Source: Atriophallophorus winterbourni (lineage: Eukaryota > Platyhelminthes > Trematoda > Plagiorchiida > Microphallidae). From it: 64,000 nucleotides of DNA. Shown piece after piece: positions 11,801 through 22,700 of the stretch. The notes below the pieces were generated by a model. That model did not search any database and was not told the DNA's origin. It saw only the letters and a program-made list of their open reading frames with translations. A program made the translations under genes and the position numbers. The DNA is taken from positions 29,337-93,336 of the forward strand of contig JACCGJ010012752.1 of assembly GCA_013407085.1 (NCBI GenBank), in the 5' to 3' direction. The stretch's first letter is position 1. Each line of letters opens with the position of its first letter.

Positions 11801-12499
11801 GTCCCTTGAGGAAATATCTTAAAAGCGGAATCAATAGTGATCTTCCTGAAATCATCTTATGTATGTTTCAGTGAGCTTGTCCATCGCAATGACGATAGAA
11901 GTGACATGACAGCAATGCCCGCACAGAAGCTGTCCTGTCGCGCTAATTAATTCCTGTTTGCCTATGACAGATGCGTAGGATCCTCAACGAAATGTGTCAG
12001 TGCCCTATCCTAATCGACCAACATATTTTGTCAAGTACTCTTCTTGCACTTATAGTTCCGTCATCCGCTTATGGCTGTGAGCCATTGATACATATTGTAG
12101 TCGTTGTAACAGTGATTATGTGTAACCTATTTCGTGATATCCTCTACTTCTACTTTAGTTAGTAGTGCAAAATCATTATATCTATCCGTCCGTCTTAATA
12201 CCGTAATGATATCCTCTTCGTTTTCTGTTTTAACGACGGATTTTCATGTTCTCATATGCTCATTCGCTTATCAATGTTTGTGTTCTTCAAATCGTGATTT
12301 TTATTCACCGCTTGATCTCACTGCTGGTTCCTTTTTCGGTTCACAGCCCAAACTAATGGGTATGATCACCGAACGTCGCCGTGAACAGCCCACCATGGCA
12401 TGCCGCAATCCTGAAGTCCTTCCAGATCAATCAACCATCCGCGCCTTGGAAAGTCATAAACGCCGCGATGAATTTTTACGAACACAACCCGATACGTGA
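2681..12499 (+). CDS. PPP2R5-like: PP2A regulatory subunit B56 (B') family, 3' part of gene, four exons
   Basis: Scaffold-binding and substrate-selecting subunit of protein phosphatase 2A (B56/B'/PR61 family), acting in cytoplasm and nucleus. Exons 2681-2805, 6912-7013, 8689-9007 and 12347-12499 splice with matching phases (2 to 1, 2 to 1, 0 to 0) into one frame ending in TGA at 12497-12499. The encoded segment begins in the late HEAT-like repeats with the family signatures [19 protein letters not shown] and [22 protein letters not shown], followed by a charged KER-rich stretch, a Ser/Gly/Asp-rich tail and a conserved-looking end with [11 protein letters not shown]. Borders are GT/AG throughout. 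Upstream exons, start codon and promoter are not in the window. Introns carry many repeats, several in sense orientation. Family assignment is firm; which paralogue it is cannot be decided, and extra exons between 9007 and 12347 cannot be excluded. Confidence 0.9.
3310..3530 (+). repeat. SINE-like intronic repeat, copy 1
   Basis: Blocks in order: CACCGTGCTAAATCGATTGAC, GAACTGCATGC, ATATCTGTCTAGGCAACCTGAC, CACGTGCAATCT, GGCACTTTGCCTGGATCAG and an AT-rich end. The same order recurs near 7400, 9070 and 54130, always on the + strand. Confidence 0.55.
3630..4320 (-). mobile_element. RTE-like retroposon 3' fragment (RT C-terminus and tail), decayed
   Basis: Reading on the - strand from 4320 downward gives, with frame breaks, the connection region of a retroposon reverse transcriptase ([12 protein letters not shown], then a histidine-rich segment, an RT-tail LYGEL box and the open stretch 3953-3585 with [22 protein letters not shown]). 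It is followed by a remnant of the C-terminal zinc-finger end and a 3' tail with GACATCCACCGAAGGAGGCC-like sequence. The same tail occurs near 14.9, 17.9-18.1, 24.1-24.4 and 26.7 kb. Many stops; a pseudogene fragment. Confidence 0.6.
4765..4890 (+). repeat. SINE-like intronic repeat, partial copy 2
   Basis: Contains ATATCCGCTTAGTCATGGAC, AACCTGACAGCATCTTAGC, TTTGCCTGGATCAGGCTTGT and GATTTCATATACACATGCAC, matching the second half of the family. The first half is not recognised here. Confidence 0.5.
4950..5060 (+). repeat. tRNA-like head of a short repeat
   Basis: The stretch ending GGTTCGAATTCC around 5022-5033 looks like a pol III B box, with an upstream GTGTAGTGCTCAACG region. No cloverleaf can be drawn confidently. 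It resembles the heads at 1210 and 30240. Confidence 0.3.
5431..5448. repeat. (GT)9 microsatellite
   Basis: Eighteen bases of perfect GT repeat in a B56 intron. A potential length polymorphism only. Confidence 0.95.
6912..7013 (+). CDS. PPP2R5-like: B56 exon b: [18 protein letters not shown] segment
   Basis: 102 nt between TTCAG at 6911 and GTGAGT at 7014. Its first base completes the Lys codon of the previous exon. Encodes [18 protein letters not shown] and [15 protein letters not shown], almost identical to what is known of the family across animals. Phase 2 at the donor matches the next exon. Confidence 0.93.
7400..7580 (+). repeat. SINE-like intronic repeat, copy 3
   Basis: TATCTGTCTAGGCCTGGGCA, ACCTGACAGTAATATCGCCC, ACGTGCAGTCT and GCGGCACTTTGCCTGGACCA followed by an AT-rich microsatellite-like end. 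Sense to the B56 gene. Confidence 0.55.
7962..7998 (-). ncRNA. Decayed hammerhead-like core 1
   Basis: Minus strand: GTCTCCATCCGATGAATG (CUGAUGA with U to C), then AAAACAGC and CTCAAAATCAGTTGTTG. Recognisable only by alignment with the better copies; stem II and the GAAA box are damaged. Confidence 0.3.
8185..8230 (-). ncRNA. Decayed hammerhead-like core 2
   Basis: Minus strand: CTCTACATGATGACGGC, then AAACAGGAAGGAGCCGGTTG. The CUGAUGA box is ATGATGA and the GAAA box is GGAG, but the order (box 1, AAACAG loop, box 2, CCGGTT) matches the other units. Confidence 0.4.
8689..9007 (+). CDS. PPP2R5-like: B56 exon c: basic helix and Ser/Gly-rich tail
   Basis: 319 nt after CATTACAG. The first base completes Lys; then [23 protein letters not shown] matches the KERE-type helix that closes the B56 core. 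From about 8774 the sequence becomes low-complexity and acidic or polar ([15 protein letters not shown], then [14 protein letters not shown] and [17 protein letters not shown]). This tail is likely disordered and lineage-specific. The donor GTACGT at 9008 follows an Asp codon in phase 0; the frame stays open past the donor to 9070, so a read-through form would add about 20 unrelated residues. Confidence 0.88.
9065..9290 (+). repeat. SINE-like intronic repeat, copy 4, ending in a (CATA)n tract
   Basis: Has both halves: AAACCGTGCTGAATTGACTT, GTAGTGAGCTGCATGG, then CACATCTGTCTAAGG, CCACGTGCAGTCTACG, GCGGCACTATGCTTGGATCA and GACTTGTGATTTCATACATA. The last block runs straight into the long tetranucleotide array, as if the array grew from the element's own 3' tail. 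Confidence 0.55.
9284..9546. repeat. (CATA)n / (TATG)n microsatellite
   Basis: About 260 bp of a 4-bp repeat, broken once by an AACA insertion near 9380 and by two CGTA variants near 9523-9531. Because the unit has no stop codon in most frames, long fake reading frames of repeated Tyr-Ile-His-Thr or Met-Tyr-Val-Cys appear on both strands; they are not genes. Confidence 0.98.
9950..10070 (+). repeat. tRNA-headed SINE-like repeat, body fragment
   Basis: Contains CTCAGGTGTAAAATGTGT, CCAACAAAAGTT, CCGACAGCCTAGCATCG and GGTGGAATCGTGCC, matching the body of the copies at 1300 and 30340. The tRNA-like head is missing or mutated beyond recognition. Confidence 0.45.
10510..10665 (-). repeat. Hammerhead-bearing repeat, single unit
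   Basis: Minus strand core CACCACATGACGGTAAACGG, CCAGAAACTGGTTT. Plus-strand flank has TTGGTTCAGTCAGCCTTGAA and ACATTGGGAAAGTGG, as in the other units. Box 1 has a deletion (CATGACGG). Confidence 0.45.
12347..12499 (+). CDS. PPP2R5-like: B56 C-terminal exon
   Basis: 153 nt after TTCACAG, 50 codons plus TGA. Encodes [13 protein letters not shown], a Pro/Asn stretch with [20 protein letters not shown], and ends QPDT. The pattern RRxxxLPxDxxTxxALExHxRxxEF is the usual C-terminal end of B56 gamma/delta-like isoforms (family knowledge). No canonical AATAAA is evident in the next few hundred bases; the nearest clear one I noticed is near 13947. Confidence 0.85.
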   Translation, partial: PKLMGMITERRREQPTMACRNPEVLPDQSTIRALESHKRRDEFLRTQPDT

Positions 12500-14074
12500 T
12501 CTCACTTGCCCGTCTCGTCCCAACATTTTAGTGCATGTAGTCAGAGCTGTGTTTCCTTTCTTCGCTTTTCTTTGCACATTCTCCGCCATTCTTCATTCCA
12601 AATTGTCTGGTATTGATCGTTCGCTTCTTCTTCGTGGTTATACTTGTCTGTGCATCGCTACTCTTGTTTTCGTGTATTGTACATGACTTGTGGATAGCTA
12701 TTCGTTGACCCTCGCCACCGCGAAAGCATACTTTCTCCCACTTGCCATTTACGTTTTTGTTCCCTTAATCGGGTTGTTTGCGTGTTTTTTTTGTTTGAGG
12801 CGAAACCCCAATCAGCATTACAAACTCAGTGCTCTTTCGTTATGTGCTCAGGTCATGACAATTTGATGTCCTTTTTGCTTACAGTCCGCTTCGCTTTTTG
12901 ATTGTACACTATTCATCGACGCACTGAGCAAAAACGGTCGTCCACAATCTCATCCACCATTACAGTTTCCTGCGTTTGATTGAGACCAAGCGTTCGCACG
13001 TGATTATTGGACCTCCTGCCACCCATATATTCGGAATCTGTGTATTTATACGAAATTCATACAAGTTATTCATCACTTCCTCTTGCTGTTTTCGCCATTT
13101 TTTTAATGAATTGACTAACTTGTGGGGCACTATGAACGTTTCGGGTATGGATACACCGCTCCATTTTATTTCCATCTGGCACATTTGCTTGTACATATCG
13201 CGTTACTCACTACATACTGTTTATGAAAGGATCTCCACACAATTCTCTCAAGTTTCCTCACGACTGCTGTTGGCGTAAATTTAGAGATAGGTGTCCCTCA
13301 ATTCTCTTTAAACAGACAGTTAAAGAGATTGCCGACCATATTTATCGTCATTATCGACTCTAAAAAGTTTGCTCCTGCTTTTAGTTTCTGCTCAATAGCC
13401 GAATACAAAGAATATACTCCTTATCCTTCAAATGTTCGGCATTAGCATTATTCCACTACTTAAAGCGCAATTGATTGTACATCATAAAGAGAACAACGGT
13501 TGCTTTTGATAGTTTCATGTCGATGCCACTTTATGATTTACTGCTATTAACAACCTGTTTGTCTACCCAAGGTCTACTAAACAGTACTCATATCGCAAAC
13601 TACCTGTTGTGATAAATTGGATAGATATTGACCACTGTTCAATCAGGCTCTATGTAAATTTATTTTTTGGGGTCTGGACTGTCCCAGTTCCTAATATAGC
13701 CAGTGTTTGTACATGCAACAGGGATTCAAACCTCGGAATAAACAGCTTGATGATCGACGTCTAGTCGCGATGATCGAATTACAGAATTTATTTTTATTGC
13801 TTCGTGTGTTAAACCAGCTAGAACATTTAACGCCAATTATTTTTGGTTTAATGTTGATTTGATATAATACAGTCTATCTAGGCTTGCATAATATGTCGCT
13901 TGTTGTACATATTTTACATCGTTGTCGAATTTATCTCCCACCAACGAATAAAAGCGATATTCGTTTCGCATCTTTTTCATAATATATAAAGATTATGTGC
14001 AGGTATTGTTCAAAGTTCGATGCAAAACATTCCCTTTGATTGGTGCATCGTCGGTCGGTGTTTTCTTAAATATT
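12500..14074. other. Intergenic gap between two convergent genes
   Basis: About 1.6 kb between the B56 stop codon and the GTPase stop codon, so both 3' UTRs must lie here and might overlap. No coding sequence recognised. Several TTTATT blocks (reverse of AATAAA) near 13655-13660 and 13785-13795 could serve the - strand gene, and an AATAAA near 13947 the + strand gene; none is proven. Confidence 0.5.
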
Positions 14075-14227
14075 TCAGCTGATCACGCATTTATTTGGCT
14101 TTTCGTCTGGTTGATTTCGCAAAGCCAGTGACGCTGCGCGTTTAAATGCTTCAATGACGTTTTTCCCGGTCTTCGCGGAAGATTCAAACAGATCGTCTGC
14201 TCTTATGTCCTGCGCCAACTGGTTTAT
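14075..14227 (-). CDS. GTPase exon 3: G5 motif and CAAX end
   Basis: 153 nt including TGA, following TATTGCAG on the - strand, phase 0. Encodes INQLAQDIRADDLFESSAK, then VIEAFKRAASLALRNQPDE and the terminal KCVIS. The Cys-Val-Ile-Ser end fits farnesylation better than geranylgeranylation by the usual last-residue rule (Ser). There is no strong polybasic tract before it. Confidence 0.85.
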   Translation of the reverse strand: MNQLAQDIRADDLFESSAKTGKNVIEAFKRAASLALRNQPDEKPNKCVIS

Positions 14228-16751
14228 CTGCAATACGAAATGATAGGTTAACGTAATGGCATTCACCTCATCGCAATCAATAATCAGTTTATCTGTGAAC
14301 AAAGGCTCAGTTCAGATTATGTCAAGGTGAAATGTTGAATTTGAGAAGAGATGTAAGCATGAAATATACTTTTAGCGTTGATTTCTTTCTGGAAATCTGA
14401 CCAAGCGATAGGTTTCAGCTGGTTGGATTTGGTGATAGACTGTACCAGTTTGTACCCTTTTCATAATTGGAAGTATTTGGAAATTCGGATTAAGGATCTT
14501 CCAACTATGGAAGCGCAACGAGGTTTCAAGTCTTCTATGCATGAAGTCTCAGTGGGATTGCAACCAGATGTAATAGCTACTTTATGGCGTTATCTGCTAT
14601 ACACGACACAATTAGTACAGCTGCTGGGCCCATGCAACCACCCACACAGGTAGAATAGTAATTGTGTAAATTCAGAAGTTCGCTCGCATTTAGTTTATAG
14701 CGCTGACTTTTTATCTCAAATATACGACCATTGCAATATCAGTCCAATTCGTCTTGCGCTTCTTACACGGATGATAGTTACTCCGACCTATTGAAATCTT
14801 TATCGATTTCACGGTGTGCTTGAAGTTTGCGCGGCTAATTTGTTGGGTAGCGGATTTATTGGTGTAACTGTTGTTGTTGTTTACCTGTGGCTGGTGTCGT
14901 CCCTAAAGCTACTTCACAAGCGCACCATGACCTCAAGCTCCACCACCTTTCACGTGACCAAACAGGCCGATTCGGGAGGAATAATCTCCCCCACGGGGTT
15001 CAGTGGTACTCGTGTGTCACCCATACGAACGCAGTGAGTCTCCTACTGCATGGCAGTCGTGATTTGATAGGAAAATGGCGGTTTGCGTAAGCTCCCCCAA
15101 AAATACCCCAGATTTATTGCCTTTTGTCCGAGCCTTCAATACAGCCTGGTAACGGAAGTTAAGAATTTGGTATGTTTTGTTTTGGAGTTTTATTCAGCAA
15201 AATACTTTAGGGCGTCAACGTTTCTCATTTGCCCTACCTTCTGCCTTTAAAAGCGGTTCGCGAAATCGACCCTTGCCGGTTAGCAGCTAGACTTGTTTGT
15301 ACAATGGTTGTTTGAGACGCTCATCTGGTAGAAATTATCGCATACGACGTGTGCTATCAGTTCCCAGTAACGATTGATTGTGGTAATGGCGCACGAATGA
15401 AGGCCAGTTTTTCGCGATTCGCTCACATACCCAGCGAAAGAAACGTTTGGTTGCAATAATCATCAATCAGTATTTTAAAATGTGACGTATCTTGTTTTTG
15501 AATTTGAATATTTTCCTTTTGTACACAGCTAGTTAGTTCTCCTGGTACGAAAATCTTCAAAATAATTTCCCAAGATTAAACAATGAAACACGAATTCATT
15601 CTCATGAAGCGAGTGTGTACACGCGTGAGGTTGTTCTGGATTCCGTTATCGGTTCAGCTCTCATTTTGTCTTCTAACTATTTCACAAAAGTCCGGTTCTA
15701 GATTCAGGTCTCCTGTCATAATCTACAGATGGCAAACTGAGTCGCGTTTGGCATTCGTACCATTAAGACCTACCCGTGTCGTTCCATTTATCGGACTACC
15801 AATTATCGTACCTAAAATCTCGATTGTGGGGTTGTTTGTGCCTTTAAAATGCCATACAGAAGCGTCATCGATCGCGAGTTACATATAATCCGACTAAATT
15901 TCATCATAATCCGATCTATTGTTATGTGATGGGTTCGTTTTATTTGATGAATGTTTCTCTTTACTAATGAAACTTTATTAGTGTGGTTTGTGCACTTTAT
16001 GCAGGCCTTTTCGTCTGCGATCGATAGGCTCTGGAGTATTACCGAACTATGCACATCTATAGATTGTGTGGCAGCGTGTATCCTACTTAACCTAAAACTC
16101 TTAGATTTTGGATCGATCTTTTAGAAAGGTAGTTTGGTTCTGTATGTATTAGTTCATGATTACGTTGTTTGTCTGTTTACGTAACACGTGACCCTTGGCA
16201 CGGGTTTCTTAAGCATCCAATCAATAAGGTAATGCTGTCTCACCGTGTTAGAATCGATCAATTCATGCTCCGTATCGGCGCTTCGTAAATCCGCTTTTGT
16301 GATCAACAGAACGATCGGTCGGTCTTTCAAATGCGCTGATTTCAATTCCTCCATCCATTTGGTCTTGACATGATCTAACGATTCCCGGTTGTTTAGTGCT
16401 GCGCACAATAGAATTGCTTCGGAGTTTGTCAATGTAGCTGTCCTCGCTCTTCGATCTTCGTCTTGACCTGCAAGATAAACGGATAATTGCGTCTCATTGA
16501 TATTCGAATCTTTATGCTCTGGATCTGAAAAAAACAAAGATATAAAACAAAGTGATCACTCATACTCAAACAGAAATTGAGCACGTTTAGCTGCTTACTT
16601 GCCTTTGCGCGACCATCCGCCTATTACGCGGCCTCATTAATTTGTATGTATGGCGCAAAGTAACATACCGTGCATCACTAAGCGTCCATTCCAGTCTGTT
16701 CCACTTATTCACAGTCAGGTGCAACCAGCTGTGTGCTAAGTTGTTGTCGGG

Positions 16752-16793
<42 letters not shown>

Positions 16794-19700
16794 CCAGCCC
16801 AATACGAGTCGTCACGCCGGAAGTATATAATCTTGATTTTACGTCGCGAGGTTGACCATCTCTATCTAATCACCCGATTTCATCCCTCGCTTTACTAATG
16901 AAAGCATTTTTTCTGGTTTCAGAAGAGCCATGCGTGAGGACCCATGGCTGAACTTGGTTCTCAAAGTGTCTTTTTAACGCGTGCCATAAATGAGGCTTTG
17001 CACTCCTGGGACCGTGTCCTCTGCCACTTTCAGTATCGACAGCCATCGTGCCTGGTAGATGATTTCCGCCTGATCATTTCGGGGCAAGCCCTAATTGTTT
17101 TGCGGTGATTAGGCACTACACGGGCTTCGTTGTGGCACCATGGTTACTACGGATATTGCGGTACTCGAGTGGCTTAATCACAGAGCAGTCTGTTATCCGG
17201 CTCTATGAAAACTGTCAGTCTAGAGTCGGTATACATGCTTGAGCGTGCATGAAACCAGCGTTTATGATACTCGCCTGCTTGGTGTATACTCGTCAAATTA
17301 TCGAATCCCGTTAAAGTTTTGTCGAGCTATGCACCGCGTGATCAATCATTGCCACTAAAACTACCACATTATTTCTCAAATTATAGTTTCATATTTCCCT
17401 CTAGCATCAGAAATTGTGAACACAAAATAAACTAAATTTAGATTCTCACTGATAACTCCGTGTTAGCACCGGCATTTTGCCGGTGCACAGTTTTTCATTT
17501 GTATATTCCACGCCTTTGATTGTACTGATAGATGCAACCTGAAGTGATGCTGATGTGACATGTCTCATGTCATCGTGGAAAAGTTCATACGCTTCGTGAT
17601 GCAGAAACATCTGTCAATGGCTTTGAAGCTTCAAGATGTAATTTTCTGATCAGGAATTACATTGACAATGCACAGTTCATCGTCTATCATGCATTCTCAT
17701 TACAAAATTGAAACAAGACATTTCGAATTCGGTTTTGATTACTGTCATTGTGATTTAAATAATTGTTCTTTATATTTTGGCACGTTTCGTTTTTAATTTT
17801 GGATATTGTATTTACCAGTCACTACTACCGCTCACATTGAAGGCATTGTGTAAAGCGTCGTCTGCAAGCTGGCGAGGAGCAGATACAGCTCTTGGCTGCT
17901 GATCGCAGATCACGCCGCCAGCGTGCAACTGACGCCCTACAACCGAGTTCTGACTATGGTTGCAAGCGCTGCGGGAGAAATTGTTCCTCGCGAATCGGAC
18001 TGTTTAGTTATTGACAAAGCTGTAGAACATGAAAATTCATGCGGGTGGGATGTACATACATGGTCGACACCGACCGAAGGAGGCCAACAACAACAACTAT
18101 CGCGACCACTAATTGGACTGCGTATCCATGTTTGCACATTTTTTAATCACACAGTTTTCACAATTTTAATGGCCCAAAAAGCAAATACTTTACAGTAACC
18201 ATAGATTAAAAATATAGAGAATTCATAAAAACAACACAAATGTTTTAGCAATATGGAAAGTCAGCATTCAGTATTCAGATACGAGGTTGGATTTGGTCAA
18301 CATAATGACCGGTTTCGTACTATTTGACCTCATCAGGTATGCACAGTAATATCTGAAAAGGTTACATATAAACGAACTTTGATGTCAATGTCTGATGAGC
18401 CTGAAACGGCAAACCTGTTCAATCACGTGCCCAGATATATAGATGGGTGAAATCTACGGGTGTGAACAAAAAATGCACGTTTGCATGCGGTCCCATCCAC
18501 ACACACACACACGTCACGACCGGCTTCGCGCTATTTGTGCTAATCAGGTAGGTTCTGAATCCGCATGACTTGCTACTATTTACAATGGTAAACAAGTCGA
18601 TCGTTTAAGCCACTACCAACCTGTTTGATCTCATGTGTTTTACCGCATGCAGATGGGGTTAAACCCATGTTCAAGAACAGAAATGCTCATTTGAATTCAT
18701 TTCAATCACACACACTCCGCTGTCGGTTTCATGCTGTTTGAAATTATCAGGTAGATATAGTAAACGTTCAGTCCTTGCGTACGATTCATTGGATTTTCAT
18801 GTGTATCCAAGGCATCATATGCTATTTTTGAATCTTCATTCTTGAACCTTGTTCCATATGTAATCAGTAGATTTGCCGTTACGCATGGGGTTTTCCTCAC
18901 TTCTTCCATATTTTTTTTAACTTGTTCGCGTTTATTTTATCAATAAAATTACCACAGCTAAGTGACTAGTTAATAGCTCTTGCTTATGACAAAATTTAAA
19001 CCCACTGGCCGCGCCCATGTTCTATTGATTCTTCGCTTGTCTGGATGCGCAATCGGGTATTTGCTGTTTCCCTAAATACAACGTTTTAAAACGCAAAATG
19101 ATTTGTTTTGTTATATACCCATATTCGGAATAAAGTTATACGTTTGTAGCTCGGTGAATGGATGATGTTTGATTCGTATTCGCCAAACTGGGGTGATGTC
19201 ACAATCGTCGTCATAAAGACAGCATTACGTCGATCACAGTCTCATCAAGAGACAGCTATCATATAATCCTGACGGAATCATGACTGTAGAGATAATATTC
19301 TAACCAACGAACTTCATTGCAGGAGGTAACCCGCTGTGCGTATCAAGTCACACAAACCAAAACGCATAAACGTAAATGGACCGATTTTCAGTATTAAATA
19401 GATCACATAACTTAACATACTCGGTGTCGACTGTGATACGAGTTCACTAGTGTGTATTTTCAATTCCTCTAAATTTCATTAGCCCCTCGTCTGTTTTCTA
19501 ACAGCGCATTCTGACTGATGTGATGCTTACATACTCTAAATCATACATTACAACATTTATTTAACTTCAGTGAGTCACGACATTACAAATTACCTATTCT
19601 AGTATTATCTATCGTCAATATTTTTATTATTATATATATATATGTTTCCTTTGGAATGCGCTGCCCGAAACTATTGTCGCTCCTCCGAGTGCCGAAATTC

Positions 19701-22700
19701 GGACATGTTTTTTTCAGCGAAATATTGGATGAAAGCGAAGAAATTTCTTTTCGGTATTTCTCACCAAGCTTTACAACACAAGCATTACGATTTGACTGCA
19801 TCTGCGTACTAACTCGGGCTAGGTATTCAACTGAGCTATACGTGATTTTAACTCCGCGGATGATGGTCCCAAACCAGGCTGCAAAAGGATGAGGGTTGAG
19901 CGTGAGGCTAGCTATCCCAAATTGTGAAAAATCTTCTAGCTACAGGAATGTCAACAAGAACCCTAACAAACAACACTGACCGCAGAGAAGATGGACCCCC
20001 AGTTGGAAGGTTTATGATGTCGGGCTGTGAAAGCCAGATTCGTCTGGAAGCCGTCAGGCCAATGACTATCTTCTCCACCAGAACCACCACTACCATCGCC
20101 ACATGGATCGCAACCCTGTGTATCATTCTAGAAGAGTCCCTGGAGTGGAACTCGTCTCTTTACGTCAACTTCATCTACTATGAGAAGGCGTTTTACAGTG
20201 TCGACAGACTGACCCTTCGGAGAATACTGAGACTACGGAATGCCAGAAGCGATCACTAGCATCATCAGGAAGTCATTTGAAAGGATGACCTGCAGAATAG
20301 TGCATGGTAGACAACTCAGTGATAATTTCGAAGTGAGTACCGGAGTGAGGCAAGGCTGCTTACTCTCCCCGTTCCTGTCCCTGCTGGCCATAGACTGGAT
20401 CATGAATATATCGACAGACCAGAAGTGGAACGTCATCCAGTGGACACTTTGGAAACAGTTGGACGGCCTCGACTTCGCTGAAGATCTGGTTCTTCTCTCC
20501 CACACCCAACAACTGATGCTAGAAAAGACTAGCATCGTTGCGGTTAGCTCATCTAGACTGGGTCTCAACATCAACAGAGGGAAGAGCGAGGTGTTCAAGA
20601 ATAACATATCCAACACGACACCAATCATAGTCCTAGGCGATGCGCCGAAAGTGTTGGACAGTTTCACCTATCTCGGCAGCATCCTGGACAAGCTTGGAGG
20701 AACAGATGCAGACGTCAGAACCCGCATCGGTAAAGCACGAGCAGCCTTCCATCAGCTGTAGAACATCTGGAGATCTAACGAGATCAGCATTACCATCAAC
20801 ATTAGGCTCTTCAACACCTTAGTAAAACCCATACTTCTCTACGGAGCAGAGATTTGGAGAACCACATTCACCATCATGAAGAAAATCGAGGTCTTCATCA
20901 ACACCTGCCTCAGGAAGATCCTAAAGTTCCACTGGCCCGACAAGATGAGCAACGATAACTGTGGCAACGAACGAAAAACCAGCCTGTTGACAAAAACATC
21001 CTTCAGAAACGCAAACCTGCATCAAACATCACCAGAAAATCCCTCATCTGGATCCCAAAGGAAAGAGGAAGTGAGGGCGCCTTAGAAATACCTGGCGCTG
21101 AGACCTGGATGCAGACGCCAAGCAGGTGGGAAAGACGCGGGGACAGCTGCAGAGGCTCGGTCAGAATCGTGATGCCTGGAGAGAGCTGGTTGGCGGCCTA
21201 TGTCCCAGACGGGACCAAAACGGAATTAGTAAGTAGTATCCACTCAGAAGCTCTAAAGGCAGACGCGACAGCGGCAGCGGAGATGCTACACCCCTTCCTG
21301 GTGAAGTTATGGGAACAGGAGAGAGTTCCGGCTGACTGGAAGCTCGGGCATTTGGTAAAGCTCCCCAAGAAAGGCGACCTTTCCCAATGCGGCAACTGGC
21401 GAGGAATCATGTTGCTGTCCATCCCCAGCAAAGTACTGACCAGAATCATCTTGGAGAGATTGAAAGAGGCGTTAGACAAGAAACTTAGAACAGAACAGGC
21501 GGGGTTTAGACAAGATAGGTCATGCATAGATCATATCGCCACTCTGCGTATTATCATCGAGCAATCCATCGAATGGCAGTCTCCTTTGTACGCGATCTTC
21601 GTCGACTTCGAAAAAGCGTTTGACAGCGTCGACAGGGAGACAATATGGAAGCTAATGCAACACTACGGAATCCCGCAAAAGCTGATAAACATCATCCAAC
21701 AGCTCTATGAGGACTCATCATGCCAGATCATCCACAACGGAAAGCTGACAGACCCCTTCCCAGTGAAGACTGGAGTGAGGCAAGGTTGCATGCTCTCGCC
21801 GATAATTTTCTTGATCGTCATAGACTGGATTATGAGAAGAACCACAGAGGGCAGCAACACCGGCATCCAGTGGACCCCCACCAAACATCTCGAAGACCTT
21901 GACTTTGCGGATGACATCGGCCTCCTGTCTCACAAGCAACAGCATGCACAGTCTAAGCTAACGCGCCTAGCAGAAGAGGCAGAGAAGACGGGCCTGAAAA
22001 TCAACATAAAGAAAACCGAGGTGATGCGATTGAACAACCAACTACAGCAGCCACTGCATCTACAGGGGAAAGACGTGGTGGAGACTGACCGCTTTGTTTA
22101 CCTTGGAAGCGTGGTCAACATTGATGGTGGCACAGAAGACGACGTCAAGAGCCGAATCAGCAAAGCAAGGGTAGCGTTCAACACCCTGCGCCCCATCTGG
22201 AAATCTAAGGCCTTGTCCCAGCGCAGCAAAGTCCGCATCTTTAACACCAACGTAAAAGCAGTCCTCCTCTACGGGTCCGAAACATGGCGGGTTACCCACA
22301 ACATCACCAACAAGATACAAACATTTGTCAACAAGTGCTTGCGCCACATTCTTAACATCAGGTGGCCTGAGAAGATTTCAAACACAGACCTATGGCGTAG
22401 AACCAACCAGAACCCCGTTGATCAGGACATCAAGAAAAGAAAATGGGGGTGGATAGGTCACACACTCCGCAAACCAGCTGATAACGTCACTAGGCAAGCA
22501 CTAGACTGGAATCCACAAGGTAAAAGGAAAGTGGGACGACCCAAGCAATCGTGGAGAAGATCAGTCGTGAGTGAAGCGAAGGATGCCGGAATGACATGGA
22601 CTCAGCTGAGGATAGCAGCCCAGGACAGAGTTCGCTGGCGTGGCGTTGTTGCAGCCCTATGCTCCAACAGGAGTTCACAGGAATAAGTCAAGTAAGTCAA

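Larger units (their letters stand above)
18290..18790 (-). repeat. Hammerhead-bearing repeats, three units
   Basis: Three cores about 200-210 bp apart in GTPase intron 1 (18307-18340, 18518-18552, 18721-18752). Intervening DNA shares GTTTAAGCCACTACCAAC-like and CACACACACAC blocks. The strand bearing the hammerhead is the same strand as the GTPase transcript. Confidence 0.55.

Noticed and set aside
16587..16830. Open frames with Tyr-Ile repeats on both strands
   Set aside because: Products of the (AT)n tract.
18395..18425. Plus-strand CTGATGAG followed by GAAAC
   Set aside because: Looks like a hammerhead core, but only a few bases separate the boxes, so no stem II can form. Possibly a deleted inverted copy; not called.
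21198..22347. Minus-strand frames antisense to the RTE-like RT
   Set aside because: Shadows of the well-supported + strand reverse transcriptase frame.
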